Positions 9,014 to 18,813 of a stretch of 64,000 nt of DNA are shown here, one piece after another. The stretch's first letter is position 1. Each line of letters starts with the position of its first letter. The position numbers were made by a program, and so were the translations under genes. The DNA comes from Leptothrix discophora (GTDB lineage: Bacteria; Pseudomonadota; Gammaproteobacteria; Burkholderiales; Burkholderiaceae_C): positions 124,001 through 188,000 of the forward strand of contig NZ_JAUZEE010000008.1 in assembly GCF_030705305.1 (NCBI RefSeq), given 5' to 3'. The notes beneath the pieces are model-generated. The model was not told where the DNA came from. It did no database searches and saw nothing but the letters and a program-made list of their open reading frames with translations.

Positions 9014-9110
9014 GCCACCAGTCTAGTCATGCCCTGCCTGGGCGTGGGGCCGTCGTTGCGTGGCGTGTGACACCCGCAATCGATGACGGCCGGCCGGGTC
9101 CGCGTCGACC

Positions 9111-9638
9111 TCAGTCGTGGCCTCGACCGTGGCCGTTGCCGTGACCATTTCCGTGGCCGCGACCTCGATCCCATCGCTCGTCATCGCCACGGCGATCGTC
9201 GCGACGGCCGTCGCGGTAGCCATCGCGGTAACCATCGCGGTCGTCGCCCCGGCCGCCGTCGCGGTAGCGTCCGTCGCCCCGGTAGACATTGCCGCGATAC
9301 CACTCGTCACGGACGAAGTAGACCGGTACGCCGCAGGCGTTGTAGCGACCACAGTGGTGACGCCAGTCACGGCGGTGGCCGGGCGGCACCCAGAGGTAGA
9401 CCGGCTCGGGCTCGGCCACCACGACCCGCGGCGGGGCGATGATCACCGGCCGCTGCACCACCACCTGCGGCGGTGGGTAACGGCCGATGTCGACGCGGCC
9501 GAACACGCCGGGCTGGCTGATCTCGATCGACACGCCGACATCGACATTGCCCGCCTGGCTGCTGGTCGCTCCGACCAGGGCCAGCGCTGCCACCACGGTC
9601 CGGGCGACGCCCTGGACACTCAGATTCCACCGTTGCAT
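9111..9638 (-). CDS. Exported protein with Arg/Asp/Tyr/Gly-rich repeat tail
   Basis: Protein of 175 residues. The N-terminus (MQRWNLSVQG...ALVGATSSQA) is a signal peptide of about 29 residues. A short conserved part with VSIEISQPGVFGRVDIG and a proline/valine stretch (RYPPPQVVVQ, VYLWVPPGH) follows, then WRHHCGRYNACGVPVYFV with a Cys pair. The C-terminal third repeats RDGYRDGYRDG, RRDDRRGDD and HGNGHGNGHGRGH. It resembles small exported proteins common in Burkholderiales; function unknown. The ATG at 9638 is supported by GGAGAG just upstream. It lies upstream of the patatin gene on the same strand (97-nt gap). Confidence 0.75.
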   Translation of the reverse strand: MQRWNLSVQGVARTVVAALALVGATSSQAGNVDVGVSIEISQPGVFGRVDIGRYPPPQVVVQRPVIIAPPRVVVAEPEPVYLWVPPGHRRDWRHHCGRYNACGVPVYFVRDEWYRGNVYRGDGRYRDGGRGDDRDGYRDGYRDGRRDDRRGDDERWDRGRGHGNGHGNGHGRGHD

Positions 9639-9782
9639 CTCTGCTCTCCAGAGGCCTCCAAAGGGCCTCGACCACTCAACGCGCCAGTTTCGGGGCGCGA
9701 TGACGGGCGCGCGTTTCAGCCTGTATCCACCGGGGCGATCGGGTGCGAAGCTGGGCGATTCGGGCGCCGTTCGGCGGTGAGG

Positions 9783-9805
9783 CCCCCGCAAATGCGGGGG
9801 GGGGG
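9783..9805. repeat. G10 homopolymer within a short hairpin downstream of dnaE
   Basis: CCCCCGC (9783-9789) and GCGGGGG (9794-9800) pair around an AAAT loop, and the G run continues to 9805, giving ten consecutive G. It lies between the dnaE stop and the next minus-strand gene. It may act as a terminator stem but has no T tract, and such runs are slippage-prone. Confidence 0.5.
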
Positions 9806-9830
9806 CAGCGGTTTCGCCGGCACGCACTGC

Positions 9831-12800
9831 TCAGGCCGGCGTCTCGTCCCCGTAGACCAGCCGGGCCTGGCCGTGGCTGGCACTGGCGCAGGCCTTGAGG
9901 GCCTCGTCGCTGGGGAAGAAACGCGCGTCGTCGCCCAGGTCGATCTCGGCGACGGCGCTGTCGCGCTCGATCACCAGCCGGATCGGCAGCCCCTGGACCA
10001 GCTCACCGTGTTCGGTCTCGACGCGGCGGGCCGGGTGCTCGCGCAGCCATTGCTCGACCGGTGGCACGCTGCCGTTGACCGGCACGCGCAGGTAGCGGCC
10101 GTGGCGGCAGCGGGCGGTCGGCAGGTCCCAGATCTGCTGGGCGTTGAAGCGCACGCCGCCGCTGAAACGGTCGGGCTGGACCTTGCCCTGGATCAGCAGC
10201 AGCTCGTCGTCGCGCACGCGTTCGAGGTTGGCGTTGAGCAGCTCCTCGGCGACGACCGTCTCGATCGCGCCGCTGCCGTCCTCGAACTGGAAGATCGCCG
10301 CCTTGCCACGCTGGCCGTTGACCACGCGCAGGCCGCTGACGATGCCGGCGAGCATCTGCGGCTCGCGGCTGTCGGGCACCTCGGCGATCGGCCGGCGGAC
10401 GAACTGGCGCACCTCGGCCTCGACCTGGTCGAACAGGTGGCCCGACAGGAAGTAGCCGATGGCGACCTTCTCGTGGCCCAGCCGGGTGCGCACGTCCCAG
10501 GTCTCGGCGGCCACGTAGTCGGGCTCCTGGGTGGAGCTGCCGTGGTTGTCGCCGTCGTCGCCGAACATGTCGAACAGGCCGGCCTGGTTGGCATGGGCGA
10601 CCTGGTTGTCGGCGTACTCGAAGGCCAGGCCGATGCTGGCCAGCAGCTCGGCGCGGCCGTCGATGCCCTTGGGGTGCAGCTTGTCGAAGGCGCCGGCCTT
10701 GACCAGCGCCTCGACCACGCGCTTGTTGATGCTCTTGCGGTCGACCCGTGCGGCGAAGTCGAAGATCGAGCGGAACGGGCCGCCTTCCTCGCGGGCCCGG
10801 ATGATGGCCTCGATGGCGCCCTGGCCGGTGCCCTTGACGGCGCCCAGGCCGTAGCGGATGCGCGTGTTGCCTTCGGGGCCGGGCGCCGGCTCGAAGCGGT
10901 AGACACCGAGGTTGACGTCCGGCGCGTCGAAGGCGACCTTGAACTTCGCCGCATCGTCGCGCAGGACCTTGAGCTTGTCGGTGTCGTCCAGCTCGATGGT
11001 CATGTTGGCCGCGAAGAACTCGGCCGTGTGGTGCACCTTGATCCAGGCCGTGTGATAGGCCAGCAGCGAGTAGGCGGCCGCATGCGACTTGTTGAAGCCG
11101 TAGCCCGCGAACTTCTCCATCAGGTCGAAGACCTCGTCGGCCTTGGCCTCGCTGATGTCCTTCTTGGCGGCGCCTTCGCGGAAGATCTTGCGGTGGGCGG
11201 CCATCTCCTCGGCCTTCTTCTTGCCCATCGCCCGGCGCAGCATGTCGGCGCCGCCGAGGCTGTAGCCGCCCAGCACCTGGGCGGTCTGCATCACCTGCTC
11301 CTGGTAGACCATGATCCCGTAGGTCTCCGCCAGCACCCATTCGACCAGCGGATGCGGGTACTCGACCGGCTCGCGGCCGTGCTTGCGGGCCACGAAGCTC
11401 GGGATCAGGTCCATCGGACCGGGGCGGTAGAGCGCATTCAGCGCGATCAGGTCTTCGAGCCGGCTCGGCTTGGCGTCGCGCAGCATGCGCTGCATGCCGC
11501 CCGATTCGAACTGGAACACCGCCTCGGTCAGCCCGTCGGAGAACAGCCGGTAGACCTTGGCGTCGTCCAGCGGGATGGTCTCGAAGGCGAAGTCCTTGCG
11601 GTTCGGGTGGCGCGCGACGATGAAGTCCTTGGCCAACTCCAGGATGGTCAGCGTGGCCAGGCCCAGGAAGTCGAACTTGACCAGGCCGATGGCCTCGACG
11701 TCGTCCTTGTCGTACTGGCTGACCGCCGAGTCGCTGCCCGGCTGCTGGTACAGCGGGCAGAAGTCGGTGATCTTGCCCGGCGCGATCAGCACGCCGCCGG
11801 CATGCATGCCGATGTTGCGCACCATGCCCTCGACCCGCGTGGCCAGGGTCAGCAGCTCGCGGACCTCTTCCTCGGCCTCCTCGCGCTGGTTCAGCTCGGG
11901 CGCCTCCAGGCGGGCATAGATCAGCTTCTCGTCGGGCTTCTCGGGCACCCTGGCCAGCGTGACGGTCTTGCCGGGCGGGGCCGGGATCAGCTTGGCGATC
12001 GAGTCGACCTGGCCGTAGCCCATGCCCAGGACGCGGCCGATGTCGCGCAGCGCGGCCTTCGCGGCCATGGTGCCGAAGGTGGCGATCTGGCTGACCGCCG
12101 GACGGCCGTAGCGCTCCTTGACGTAGTCGATGACGCGGTCGCGGTTGCCCTGGCAGAAGTCGATGTCGAAGTCGGGCATCGAGACCCGCTCGGGGTTCAG
12201 GAAGCGTTCGAACAGCAGGTTGTAGTGCAGCGGGTCCAGGTCGGTGATCGACAGCGCGTAGGCGACCAGCGAGCCGGCACCCGAGCCGCGGCCCGGTCCG
12301 ACCGGGCAGCCGTTGGCCTTGGCCCAGCGGATGAAGTCCGACACGATCAGGAAGTAGCCCGGGAAGCCCATCTTCAGGATGGTCGTCAGCTCGAACTCCA
12401 GCCGCTCGACGTAGCGCGGCCGTTCCGCGTCGCGCCGGGCGGCGTCCGGGAACAGCAGCTGCAGACGCTCTTCCAGGCCCTCGAAGGACAGCTGGCGGAA
12501 GTAGTCGGGCATCGGCATCGACGTGCCGTCGGGCAGCGTCGGCGTCGGGAAGTCCGGCAGCTGCGGCTTGCCCAGCACCAGCGTCAGGCTGCAGCGGCGG
12601 GCGATCTCCAGCGTGTTGGCGACAGCGGTCGGGATGTCGGCGAACAGCGCCTGCATGTCGGCCGCGGGCTTGAACCACTGCTCGCGGCCGAAGCGCTTGA
12701 TGCGCCGCGCGTTGCCGAGCGTCTCGCCCTCGGCGACGCAGACGCGGGCCTCGTGGGCATCGAAGTCGTCCGGCTCCAGGTACTGGATCGGGTGGGTCGC

Positions 12801-13397
12801 GACCACCGGCAGGCCAAGCTTGGCGGCCAGCGGCACCGAGGCCCGCACGACCGCCTCGTGCCCCGGCAGCCCGGCACGCTGCAGCTCCAGGTAGAAGCGC
12901 TGCGGGAACAGCCCGGCCAGGCGCTGCGCCAGTTCGGTCGCGCGGGCGCTGTCGCCCTGGGTCAGCGCCAGGCCGATGGCACCCAGCGGGCCGCCCGACA
13001 GCGCGATCAGGCCCTCGCCCAGCTCGGCCAGCCATTCCCACTTGACCCAGGCCTGCGTGCGCTGGACGTTGGTGACCCAGGCCCGCGACAGGATCTCGCA
13101 GAGGTTCAGGTAGCCCTGGCGGTCCTGCACCAGCAGCAGCAGGCGGCTGGCGGGGCGCTGCTCGCCGGCGGCGGCCGGGCCGTCGGGTTCGAGCCAGATG
13201 TCCGCGCCGATGATCGGCTTGACGCCCTTCTTGCGGGCCGCGTTGTAGAACTTGATGGCGCCGAACAGGTTGGCCAGGTCAGTGATCGCCAGCGCCGGCT
13301 GGCCGTCCTTCGCCGCTGCCGCCACCGCATCGTCGACCCGCAGGGTGCCGTCGACGACGGAGTATTCGGTGTGGGTGCGCAGGTGGACGAAGCTCAT
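9831..13397 (-). CDS. dnaE: DNA polymerase III subunit alpha
   Basis: Replicative DNA polymerase catalytic subunit, 1188 residues, close to the usual ~1160-1190. It opens with a PHP domain (FVHLRTHTEYSVVDG). The C-family catalytic core includes GPGRGSGAGSLVAYAL, the catalytic Asp pair in MPDFDIDFCQGNRDRV, and FNKSHAAAYSLLAYHTAWIK. Helix-hairpin-helix and OB-fold segments follow towards the C-terminus. The ATG at 13397 starts MSFVHLRTH, exactly where family members start. It is divergent from trhO with a 40-nt gap. A plus-strand opening of more than 1500 codons across this gene is an antisense composition artefact. Confidence 0.98.
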   Translation of the reverse strand: MSFVHLRTHTEYSVVDGTLRVDDAVAAAAKDGQPALAITDLANLFGAIKFYNAARKKGVKPIIGADIWLEPDGPAAAGEQRPASRLLLLVQDRQGYLNLCEILSRAWVTNVQRTQAWVKWEWLAELGEGLIALSGGPLGAIGLALTQGDSARATELAQRLAGLFPQRFYLELQRAGLPGHEAVVRASVPLAAKLGLPVVATHPIQYLEPDDFDAHEARVCVAEGETLGNARRIKRFGREQWFKPAADMQALFADIPTAVANTLEIARRCSLTLVLGKPQLPDFPTPTLPDGTSMPMPDYFRQLSFEGLEERLQLLFPDAARRDAERPRYVERLEFELTTILKMGFPGYFLIVSDFIRWAKANGCPVGPGRGSGAGSLVAYALSITDLDPLHYNLLFERFLNPERVSMPDFDIDFCQGNRDRVIDYVKERYGRPAVSQIATFGTMAAKAALRDIGRVLGMGYGQVDSIAKLIPAPPGKTVTLARVPEKPDEKLIYARLEAPELNQREEAEEEVRELLTLATRVEGMVRNIGMHAGGVLIAPGKITDFCPLYQQPGSDSAVSQYDKDDVEAIGLVKFDFLGLATLTILELAKDFIVARHPNRKDFAFETIPLDDAKVYRLFSDGLTEAVFQFESGGMQRMLRDAKPSRLEDLIALNALYRPGPMDLIPSFVARKHGREPVEYPHPLVEWVLAETYGIMVYQEQVMQTAQVLGGYSLGGADMLRRAMGKKKAEEMAAHRKIFREGAAKKDISEAKADEVFDLMEKFAGYGFNKSHAAAYSLLAYHTAWIKVHHTAEFFAANMTIELDDTDKLKVLRDDAAKFKVAFDAPDVNLGVYRFEPAPGPEGNTRIRYGLGAVKGTGQGAIEAIIRAREEGGPFRSIFDFAARVDRKSINKRVVEALVKAGAFDKLHPKGIDGRAELLASIGLAFEYADNQVAHANQAGLFDMFGDDGDNHGSSTQEPDYVAAETWDVRTRLGHEKVAIGYFLSGHLFDQVEAEVRQFVRRPIAEVPDSREPQMLAGIVSGLRVVNGQRGKAAIFQFEDGSGAIETVVAEELLNANLERVRDDELLLIQGKVQPDRFSGGVRFNAQQIWDLPTARCRHGRYLRVPVNGSVPPVEQWLREHPARRVETEHGELVQGLPIRLVIERDSAVAEIDLGDDARFFPSDEALKACASASHGQARLVYGDETPA

Positions 13398-13437
13398 GGC
13401 CGGGATTGTAGGGAGGGGCCTTTTTACAATCCGGCCG

Positions 13438-14193
13438 GTGAACACGCCCATCCTGAACCTCTCCGCCTACAAGTTCGTCAGCCTGCCCGACGCCGCCAAC
13501 TGGCGCGGCGCGATCCAGGGCCAGGCCGTCGCCTGCCGCCTGAAGGGCACGGTGCTGCTGGCCGAGGAGGGCATCAACCTCTTCGTCGCCGGACCCGAGG
13601 CCGGTGCCCGCGCCTTCATCGACTACCTGCAGGCCGACCCGCGCCTGGCCGACCTGGTGCCCAAGGAAAGCTGGAGCGACGGCACGCCCTTCCGCCACAT
13701 GAAGGTCAAGGTCAAGCGCGAGATCATCCGCATGAACCAGCCGGCGATCCGCCCGGCGGCCGGCCGCGCGCCCAGCGTCGCGCCACAGGACCTGGCGCGC
13801 TGGCTGGCCCAGGGCCATGACGACGGCGGCCGGCCGGTCGTGACGCTCGACACCCGCAACGCCTTCGAGGTCGATGCCGGCGCCTTCGTCGGCGCGATCG
13901 ACTGGCGCCTGGGCAAGTTCAGCGAGTTCCCGGCCGCTGTTGCCGCGCACCGCGACGAGCTGGTCGGCAAGACCGTGGTGAGCTACTGCACCGGCGGCAT
14001 CCGCTGCGAGAAGGCGGCGATCGTGCTGCAGCAGGCCGGGCTCGATTCGGTCTACCAGCTCGAGGGCGGCATCCTGAAGTACTTCGAGCAGACCGACGGC
14101 GCGCCCGGCTGGCAGGGCCACTGCTTCGTCTTCGATGAGCGCGAGACGCTTGGCGCGCGGCTGGAGCCGCATCCGGTCGCGCCGGACGCCTGA
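13438..14193 (+). CDS. trhO: Oxygen-dependent tRNA uridine(34) hydroxylase (rhodanese-type, YceA/TrhO)
   Basis: Predicted 251 residues from the GTG at 13438 (VNTPILNLSAYKFVSL). The N-terminal acylphosphatase-like domain has RGAIQGQAVACRLKGTVLLAEEG split into two strands, and the central rhodanese domain holds VVSYCTGGIRCEKAA with the active cysteine. TrhO installs 5-hydroxyuridine at tRNA wobble position 34 using O2. The protein is somewhat shorter at the C-terminus than enterobacterial YceA and ends shortly after CFVFDERE. Upstream in-frame codons overlap dnaE and are excluded. Confidence 0.9.
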   Translation: MNTPILNLSAYKFVSLPDAANWRGAIQGQAVACRLKGTVLLAEEGINLFVAGPEAGARAFIDYLQADPRLADLVPKESWSDGTPFRHMKVKVKREIIRMNQPAIRPAAGRAPSVAPQDLARWLAQGHDDGGRPVVTLDTRNAFEVDAGAFVGAIDWRLGKFSEFPAAVAAHRDELVGKTVVSYCTGGIRCEKAAIVLQQAGLDSVYQLEGGILKYFEQTDGAPGWQGHCFVFDERETLGARLEPHPVAPDA

Positions 14194-14229
14194 CGACGGC
14201 GTGGGTGCGCCGCCGTGACCGGGCGGTGA

Positions 14230-14883
14230 TCAGGCCGGCAGCGACGTCCAGGCCATGCGCGCCAGGCCGGCCGCCAGCGCCAGCAGCATCACCGCGATGC
14301 CGGCGTCCAGTGCCCGCCAGGCCTGCGGCCGCTGGAACCAGGGCGCGAGCTTGCCGGCGGCCCAGGCCAGCGTGGTGAACCACAGCGCGCTGGCGCTCAT
14401 CGCGCCGGTCGCGAAGACCCAGTTCGCGCCGGGGCCCTGGGCCTGCACCTGGGCATGGGCCAGCGAGCCGATCAGCACGGTGGTGTCCAGCCAGGCATGC
14501 GGGTTCAACCAGCTGAAGGCGGCAGCCTGCAGCACGATGCGGCGCCGGCTGACCGGGGCGGCGGCGGTGTCGATCATCTGGGCATCGACCGGCCGCCAGG
14601 CGCGTCGCGCGGCCTGCCAGCCATGCACGGCCAGGAAGACCACGCCGACGCCGGTCAGCGCCGGGATCAGCCAGGGCATGCCGCCGGAGACCCAGCCCAG
14701 CCCGGCGACGCCCAGCGCGATCAGCGCGATGTCGGTCAGCGCGCACACCAGCACCACCGAGCCGACCCATTCGCGCCGCAGGCCCTGGCGCAGCACGAAG
14801 GCGTTCTGGGCCCCGATGGCGACGATCAGTCCCCAGCTGGTGGCCATGCCGAGAAGGAAAGTGGCTTCGGTCGATGTGTTCAT
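14230..14883 (-). CDS. argO: LysE/ArgO family amino-acid exporter
   Basis: Protein of 217 residues with about six hydrophobic helices. LysE-family landmarks are SWGLIVAIGAQNAFVLRQGL near the start and FSWLNPHAWLDTTVLIG in the middle. ArgO exports arginine (and canavanine or lysine in some species) across the inner membrane. It is divergent from an ArgP-type LysR regulator with an 80-nt shared region, the conserved arrangement for ArgP-controlled argO/lysE. Confidence 0.88.
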   Translation of the reverse strand: MNTSTEATFLLGMATSWGLIVAIGAQNAFVLRQGLRREWVGSVVLVCALTDIALIALGVAGLGWVSGGMPWLIPALTGVGVVFLAVHGWQAARRAWRPVDAQMIDTAAAPVSRRRIVLQAAAFSWLNPHAWLDTTVLIGSLAHAQVQAQGPGANWVFATGAMSASALWFTTLAWAAGKLAPWFQRPQAWRALDAGIAVMLLALAAGLARMAWTSLPA

Positions 14884-14963
14884 AGGTGAAAGGCTAGGGA
14901 CGACCTGTCGTGAAGTACAGCTAAACTTTCTAACGATCCATTAGCTGGACTTAGGACCAAGCC
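14884..14963. promoter_or_regulatory. argO/argP divergent control region
   Basis: An 80-nt gap that is AT-richer than its neighbours. It contains the inverted pair AGCTAA (14919-14924) and TTAGCT (14941-14946), separated by 16 bases, a plausible ArgP site. Position between argO and argP and known ArgP biology support the idea; binding itself is inferred. Confidence 0.5.
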
Positions 14964-15863
14964 ATGCTCGACCTCCAAGCCTTGCGCGCCCTGGCCGCCG
15001 TGTTGCGTGAAGGCAGCTTTGAACGCGCTGCCCGGCAGATGCACGTCACGCCGTCGGCGGTCTCCCAGCGCATCCGCGCGCTGGAGGAGAAGCTCGGCTG
15101 CGTGCTGCTGGTGCGGACCTCGCCGGTGACGGCGACCGAGGAAGGCGCGCGGCTCTACCTGCACTTCCTGCAGATCGAGGTGCTGGAGTCCGACCTCGCG
15201 CGCGACCTGCAGCCGCTCGGCGACGCCGCCTCCAAGCGCGGCCGCAGCATCCGCGTCGCGGTCAACGCCGACAGCCTGGCGACCTGGGTGATCCCGGCGC
15301 TGGCCGACTTCCATGCCCGCAGCGGCGACACCGTCGCGATCCACGTCGACGACCAGGAGCACACCCGCGAGTGGCTGCGCTCGGGCACCGTCTTCGCGGC
15401 GGTGACGGCCTCGGCCGACCCGGTGGCCGGCTGCCGCGTCGACCCGCTGGGCAGCATGCGATACCACGCGCTGGCCAGCCCCGATTTCCACCAGCGCCAC
15501 TTCGAGGGCCGCGACCTGCAGGCGGCCTTCGCCGAGGCGCCGATGCTGGTCTACAACCAGAAGGACCAGCTCCAGCACCGCTTCCTGAGCGAACTGCTGG
15601 GCGACGTCGACCCGCACCCGCCGGTCTGGTGGCTGCCGTCCACCCATGCCTTCATGGACGCCGCCCGCGCCGGCCTGGGCTGGGGCCTGCACCCGCTGCC
15701 GCTGGTGGCCGAGGACATCGCCTCCGGCAGGCTGGTCGACCTCAGTCCCGGCCACAGCGTCGACGTGCCCCTGTACTGGCAAAGCTGGCGGCTCGATTCC
15801 GAGACCGTGCACACCCTGCGTGCCTGCGTGCTGCGGGCGGCCGAGGGCGTGCTGCAGCAGTGA
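14964..15863 (+). CDS. argP: LysR-family transcriptional regulator ArgP
   Basis: Protein of 299 residues. The N-terminal winged helix (LQALRALAAVLREGSFERAA, SAVSQRIRALEEKLG) is followed by a substrate-binding domain. ArgP-specific features include DDQEHTREWLRSGTVFAAVT and a start MLDLQALRALAAV. ArgP senses lysine/arginine and activates the exporter gene, here divergent argO. It converges with rsgA downstream. Confidence 0.9.
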   Translation: MLDLQALRALAAVLREGSFERAARQMHVTPSAVSQRIRALEEKLGCVLLVRTSPVTATEEGARLYLHFLQIEVLESDLARDLQPLGDAASKRGRSIRVAVNADSLATWVIPALADFHARSGDTVAIHVDDQEHTREWLRSGTVFAAVTASADPVAGCRVDPLGSMRYHALASPDFHQRHFEGRDLQAAFAEAPMLVYNQKDQLQHRFLSELLGDVDPHPPVWWLPSTHAFMDAARAGLGWGLHPLPLVAEDIASGRLVDLSPGHSVDVPLYWQSWRLDSETVHTLRACVLRAAEGVLQQ

Positions 15864-15897
15864 GCGGGCGTCGCCGCTCGGGCAACGCCGCTCCGCC

Positions 15898-16815
15898 TCA
15901 CCAGCGCTTCTGCGTCAGCTCCTCGGCAAGTTCGAGGTAGATCCGGTAGCGGCTGGCCGCGATGGCGCCACGGTCGACGGCGGCGCGGACGGCGCAGCCC
16001 GGCTCGTGGTCATGGCTGCAGTTGGTGAAGCGGCAGTCGGCCTGGAAGGGCAGCAGGTCCGGCATCCAGCGCGCCAGCTCGGCCCGCTCGATGTGGCGGA
16101 TGCCGAATTCCTGGAAGCCCGGCGAGTCGATCAGCGCCGCCTGGCGGGCCTCGTCCAGCCAGTACCAGCGCGTGTGCGTGGTCGTGTGGCGGCCCGAGTT
16201 CAGCGCGCTGGAGATCTCGCCGGTGGCCGCCGATGCGCCCGGCACCAGCAGGTTGACCAGCGTGCTCTTGCCGGTGCCCGACGGGCCCAGCACCAGCGTC
16301 GACCCGCTGGCCAGGCGCGGGCCCAGCAGCGCGCGGGATTCCTCTCGGCGGGTCTTGAGCGCCACCTCCAGCACCTCGTAGCCCATCGCCTTGTAGGGCG
16401 CCAGCCGTTCGCGCGCGAAGGCGGCCGGGCCGTCCAGGTCGATCTTGTTGAGCAGGATGATGACCTCGATGCGCGCTTCCTCGGCCGCGATCAGCGCGCG
16501 GCTGAGCTGGCTCTCGCTGAACACCGGCTCGGCGGCGACCAGCACCAGCAGGCGGTCGAGGTTGGCGGCGAAGGACTTGGTCTTCCACTCGTCCTGCCGG
16601 TAGAGCAGGTTGCGGCGCGGCTCGACGGCCTCGATCACGCCCTCGTCGCCGCGCGCGTCGGTGACCTGCCAGCGCACCCGGTCGCCGACCACCAGCTCGC
16701 TGCGCTTGCCGCGCGGATGGCCCTTGATCTCGCGGCCTTCGGGGGTTTCCAGCAGGTAGTGGCGGCCATGGCCGGCTACCACCAGGGCGATGTCGAGCGC
16801 GTTGAAGCGGCTCAC
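15898..16815 (-). CDS. rsgA: Ribosome small subunit-dependent GTPase A
   Basis: Late-stage 30S assembly GTPase, 305 residues. It shows the family's circularly permuted order: an OB-fold start, then G4 (LLNKID), the P-loop GPSGTGKSTLVN, and G3 (DSPG). The C-terminal zinc site is CRFTNCSHDHEPGC. The start is GTG at 16815 (VSRFNALD); this codon overlaps the stop of the upstream M48 gene by four bases, so the two are coupled. This gene pair opposite orn is a typical betaproteobacterial arrangement. Confidence 0.93.
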   Translation of the reverse strand: MSRFNALDIALVVAGHGRHYLLETPEGREIKGHPRGKRSELVVGDRVRWQVTDARGDEGVIEAVEPRRNLLYRQDEWKTKSFAANLDRLLVLVAAEPVFSESQLSRALIAAEEARIEVIILLNKIDLDGPAAFARERLAPYKAMGYEVLEVALKTRREESRALLGPRLASGSTLVLGPSGTGKSTLVNLLVPGASAATGEISSALNSGRHTTTHTRWYWLDEARQAALIDSPGFQEFGIRHIERAELARWMPDLLPFQADCRFTNCSHDHEPGCAVRAAVDRGAIAASRYRIYLELAEELTQKRW

Positions 16816-18110
16816 GTGGCCAGCACCGTCGCGCCGGCGGCACCACCCAGCGCGGCCATGGCCGCCAGGCGCTCGCTGGCCGGCGGATGCGAGTAGTGCA
16901 CCTTGACGTAGAGCGGATCGGGCGTGAGCGTGGCCGCGTTGTCCTCGTAGAGCTTGAGCAGCGCGCCCGACAGGTGGCGCGACGGTGCCTGCGAGCAGGC
17001 GTAGGCATCGGCCTCGAACTCCTGCCGGCGCGAGACGGTGGCCGTCAGCGGGCTGACGAAGAAGCCGAACACCGGGCCGACCATCATCAGCAGCACCAGC
17101 GCCAGGCCGTGGTTGGGCGCCACCAGGTCGGGCATCACCCCCAGGCCGGCGTAGAAGGCCTGCTGCTTCATGAGCCAACCCAGCAGCGCCAGGCTCAGCA
17201 GCCACACGCCCATCACCGTGACCAGCCGCTTGGGCACGTGGCGATGGTGGAAGTGGCCCAGCTCATGGGCCAGCACCGCCTCGATCTCGTCGGCCGACAG
17301 GCGTTCGAGCAGGGTGTCGAAGAAGACCACCCGCTTGCTCGCGCCGAAACCGGTGAAATAGGCGTTGGCATGGGCCGAGCGCTTGCTGCCGTCCATCACG
17401 TAGAAGCCCTGGGCCTTGAAGCCGCAGCGCTGCATCAGCGCCTGCACCCGCTCGGCCAGCGCGGTGTCGGCCAGCGGCTGGAACTTGTTGAACAGCGGCG
17501 CGATCACGGTCGGGTAGAGCACCTGCATGACCAGCGTGAACATGGCCAGCACGGCGAAGGCCCACAGCCACCAGAACTCGCCGGCACGCGCCATCAACGT
17601 CAGCAGCAGGGCCAGCAGCGGCACGGCGATGACCAGGCCGACGACGCCGCCGATCAGGTGATCGCGCAGCCACAGGCCCAGCGTCATGCGGTTGAAGCCG
17701 AAGCGCTGCTCGATGCGGAAGGTGCGCCAGAGGTCGAAGGGCAGGTCCAGCAGCGAGCCGACCAGCGTCACCGCGACGATCAGGCCGATCTGGTAGCCGA
17801 GGTCACCGACCTGCGGCTGCAGGTGGTTGAGCAGCACGACGTTGAGCGCATCGAGCCCGCCCAGCAGCGTCCAGCCCAGCAGCAGACCGGCGCTCCAGGC
17901 CGCGCCCAGCAGCTCGAAGCGCTGGCGCGCGACGGTGTAGTCGGCCGCCTTCTGGTGCGCGGCCAGCGTCACCACGCCGGCGAAGGCATCGGGCACGGCC
18001 GCACGGTGGCGGGCGACATGGCGGATCTGGCGGCTGATCAGCCAGAAGCGCGCGGCCAGCATCAGCAGCAGGGCACAGACGAAGGCGGTGGTGACGAAGG
18101 GAGCACTCAT
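16812..18110 (-). CDS. M48 family membrane metalloprotease (Ste24-like)
   Basis: Protein of 432 residues with several hydrophobic helices (about 5-25, 65-95, 105-125, 150-200, 295-345). The zinc site HELGH is at 282-286, and the third ligand lies in EFEADAYA further on. The layout matches CAAX-prenyl-protease-like M48A enzymes, which act on membrane or envelope proteins. A bacterial substrate is not known. The ATG at 18110 is divergent from orn with a 106-nt gap. Confidence 0.88.
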   Translation of the reverse strand: MSAPFVTTAFVCALLLMLAARFWLISRQIRHVARHRAAVPDAFAGVVTLAAHQKAADYTVARQRFELLGAAWSAGLLLGWTLLGGLDALNVVLLNHLQPQVGDLGYQIGLIVAVTLVGSLLDLPFDLWRTFRIEQRFGFNRMTLGLWLRDHLIGGVVGLVIAVPLLALLLTLMARAGEFWWLWAFAVLAMFTLVMQVLYPTVIAPLFNKFQPLADTALAERVQALMQRCGFKAQGFYVMDGSKRSAHANAYFTGFGASKRVVFFDTLLERLSADEIEAVLAHELGHFHHRHVPKRLVTVMGVWLLSLALLGWLMKQQAFYAGLGVMPDLVAPNHGLALVLLMMVGPVFGFFVSPLTATVSRRQEFEADAYACSQAPSRHLSGALLKLYEDNAATLTPDPLYVKVHYSHPPASERLAAMAALGGAAGATVLAT

Positions 18111-18216
18111 GTGGCGATTCTCACCGATCGATTTCGACCCCGTCGGGGCCGGGTCCGCCGTCGGTCGCGATGGGGCTGCGTGTGAGAATTCCGCGCTGAA
18201 CACACGGAGCTTCCCG

Positions 18217-18783
18217 ATGACCGACGCGACCCCCAGCCTGCCCCGCCACGACCAGAACCTGATCTGGATCGACATGGAGATGACCGGGCTCGATCCCATG
18301 ACCGACCGCGTGATCGAGATCGCGGTGGTCGTGACGGACGCCCAGCTGCAGGTGCGCATCGAAGGCCCGGTGATCGCGGTCCACCAGGGCGATGCGGTGC
18401 TCGACGGCATGGACGCCTGGAACCGCGGCACCCACGGCAAGAGCGGCCTGACCGAGCGCGTCAAGGCATCGACCATCGACGAGGCGGCGGCCGAGGCGCA
18501 GGTGATCGAGTTCCTGAAGGGCTACGTCGGCGCGCGCATCTCGCCGATGTGCGGCAACAGCATCTGCCAGGACCGCCGCTTCCTCGCCAACTACATGCCC
18601 AAGCTGGAAGCCTTCTTCCACTACCGCAACCTCGACGTCTCGACGCTCAAGGAGCTGGGCAAGCGCTGGAAGCCGGAGATCATGGACGGCTTCAAGAAGC
18701 ACCAGAAGCACACGGCGCTGGCCGACATCCACGAGTCGATCGACGAGTTGCTCTACTACCGCGAGCACCTCCTGAAGATCTGA
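18217..18783 (+). CDS. orn: Oligoribonuclease
   Basis: Protein of 188 residues, a 3'-5' exoribonuclease of the DEDDh type that degrades nanoRNAs and pGpG. Exo I is [11 protein letters not shown], Exo II lies in [13 protein letters not shown], and Exo III is [17 protein letters not shown] with the catalytic His and Asp. GGAG lies upstream of the ATG. It is followed directly by a strong hairpin and then by the convergent livF gene. pGpG clearance links it functionally to c-di-GMP control of the flagellum. Confidence 0.96.
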   Translation: MTDATPSLPRHDQNLIWIDMEMTGLDPMTDRVIEIAVVVTDAQLQVRIEGPVIAVHQGDAVLDGMDAWNRGTHGKSGLTERVKASTIDEAAAEAQVIEFLKGYVGARISPMCGNSICQDRRFLANYMPKLEAFFHYRNLDVSTLKELGKRWKPEIMDGFKKHQKHTALADIHESIDELLYYREHLLKI

Positions 18784-18784
18784 A

Positions 18785-18808
18785 CGATGCGCCCGTCCGG
18801 GCGCATCG
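18785..18808. terminator. Hairpin terminator between orn and livF1
   Basis: CGATGCGCCC (18785-18794) and GGGCGCATCG (18799-18808) form a perfect 10-bp stem with a GTCC loop directly after the orn stop. The T tract is weak (CTTG), so it may work in both directions between these convergent genes. Confidence 0.7.
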
Positions 18809-18813
18809 CTTGA

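Noticed and set aside
9117-13820. Very long plus-strand open frame (over 1500 codons) across dnaE
   Set aside because: It lies antisense to a clearly conserved DnaE. Its composition (Val/Asp/Gln/Arg/Leu repeats) is the usual shadow of a high-GC gene on the opposite strand.
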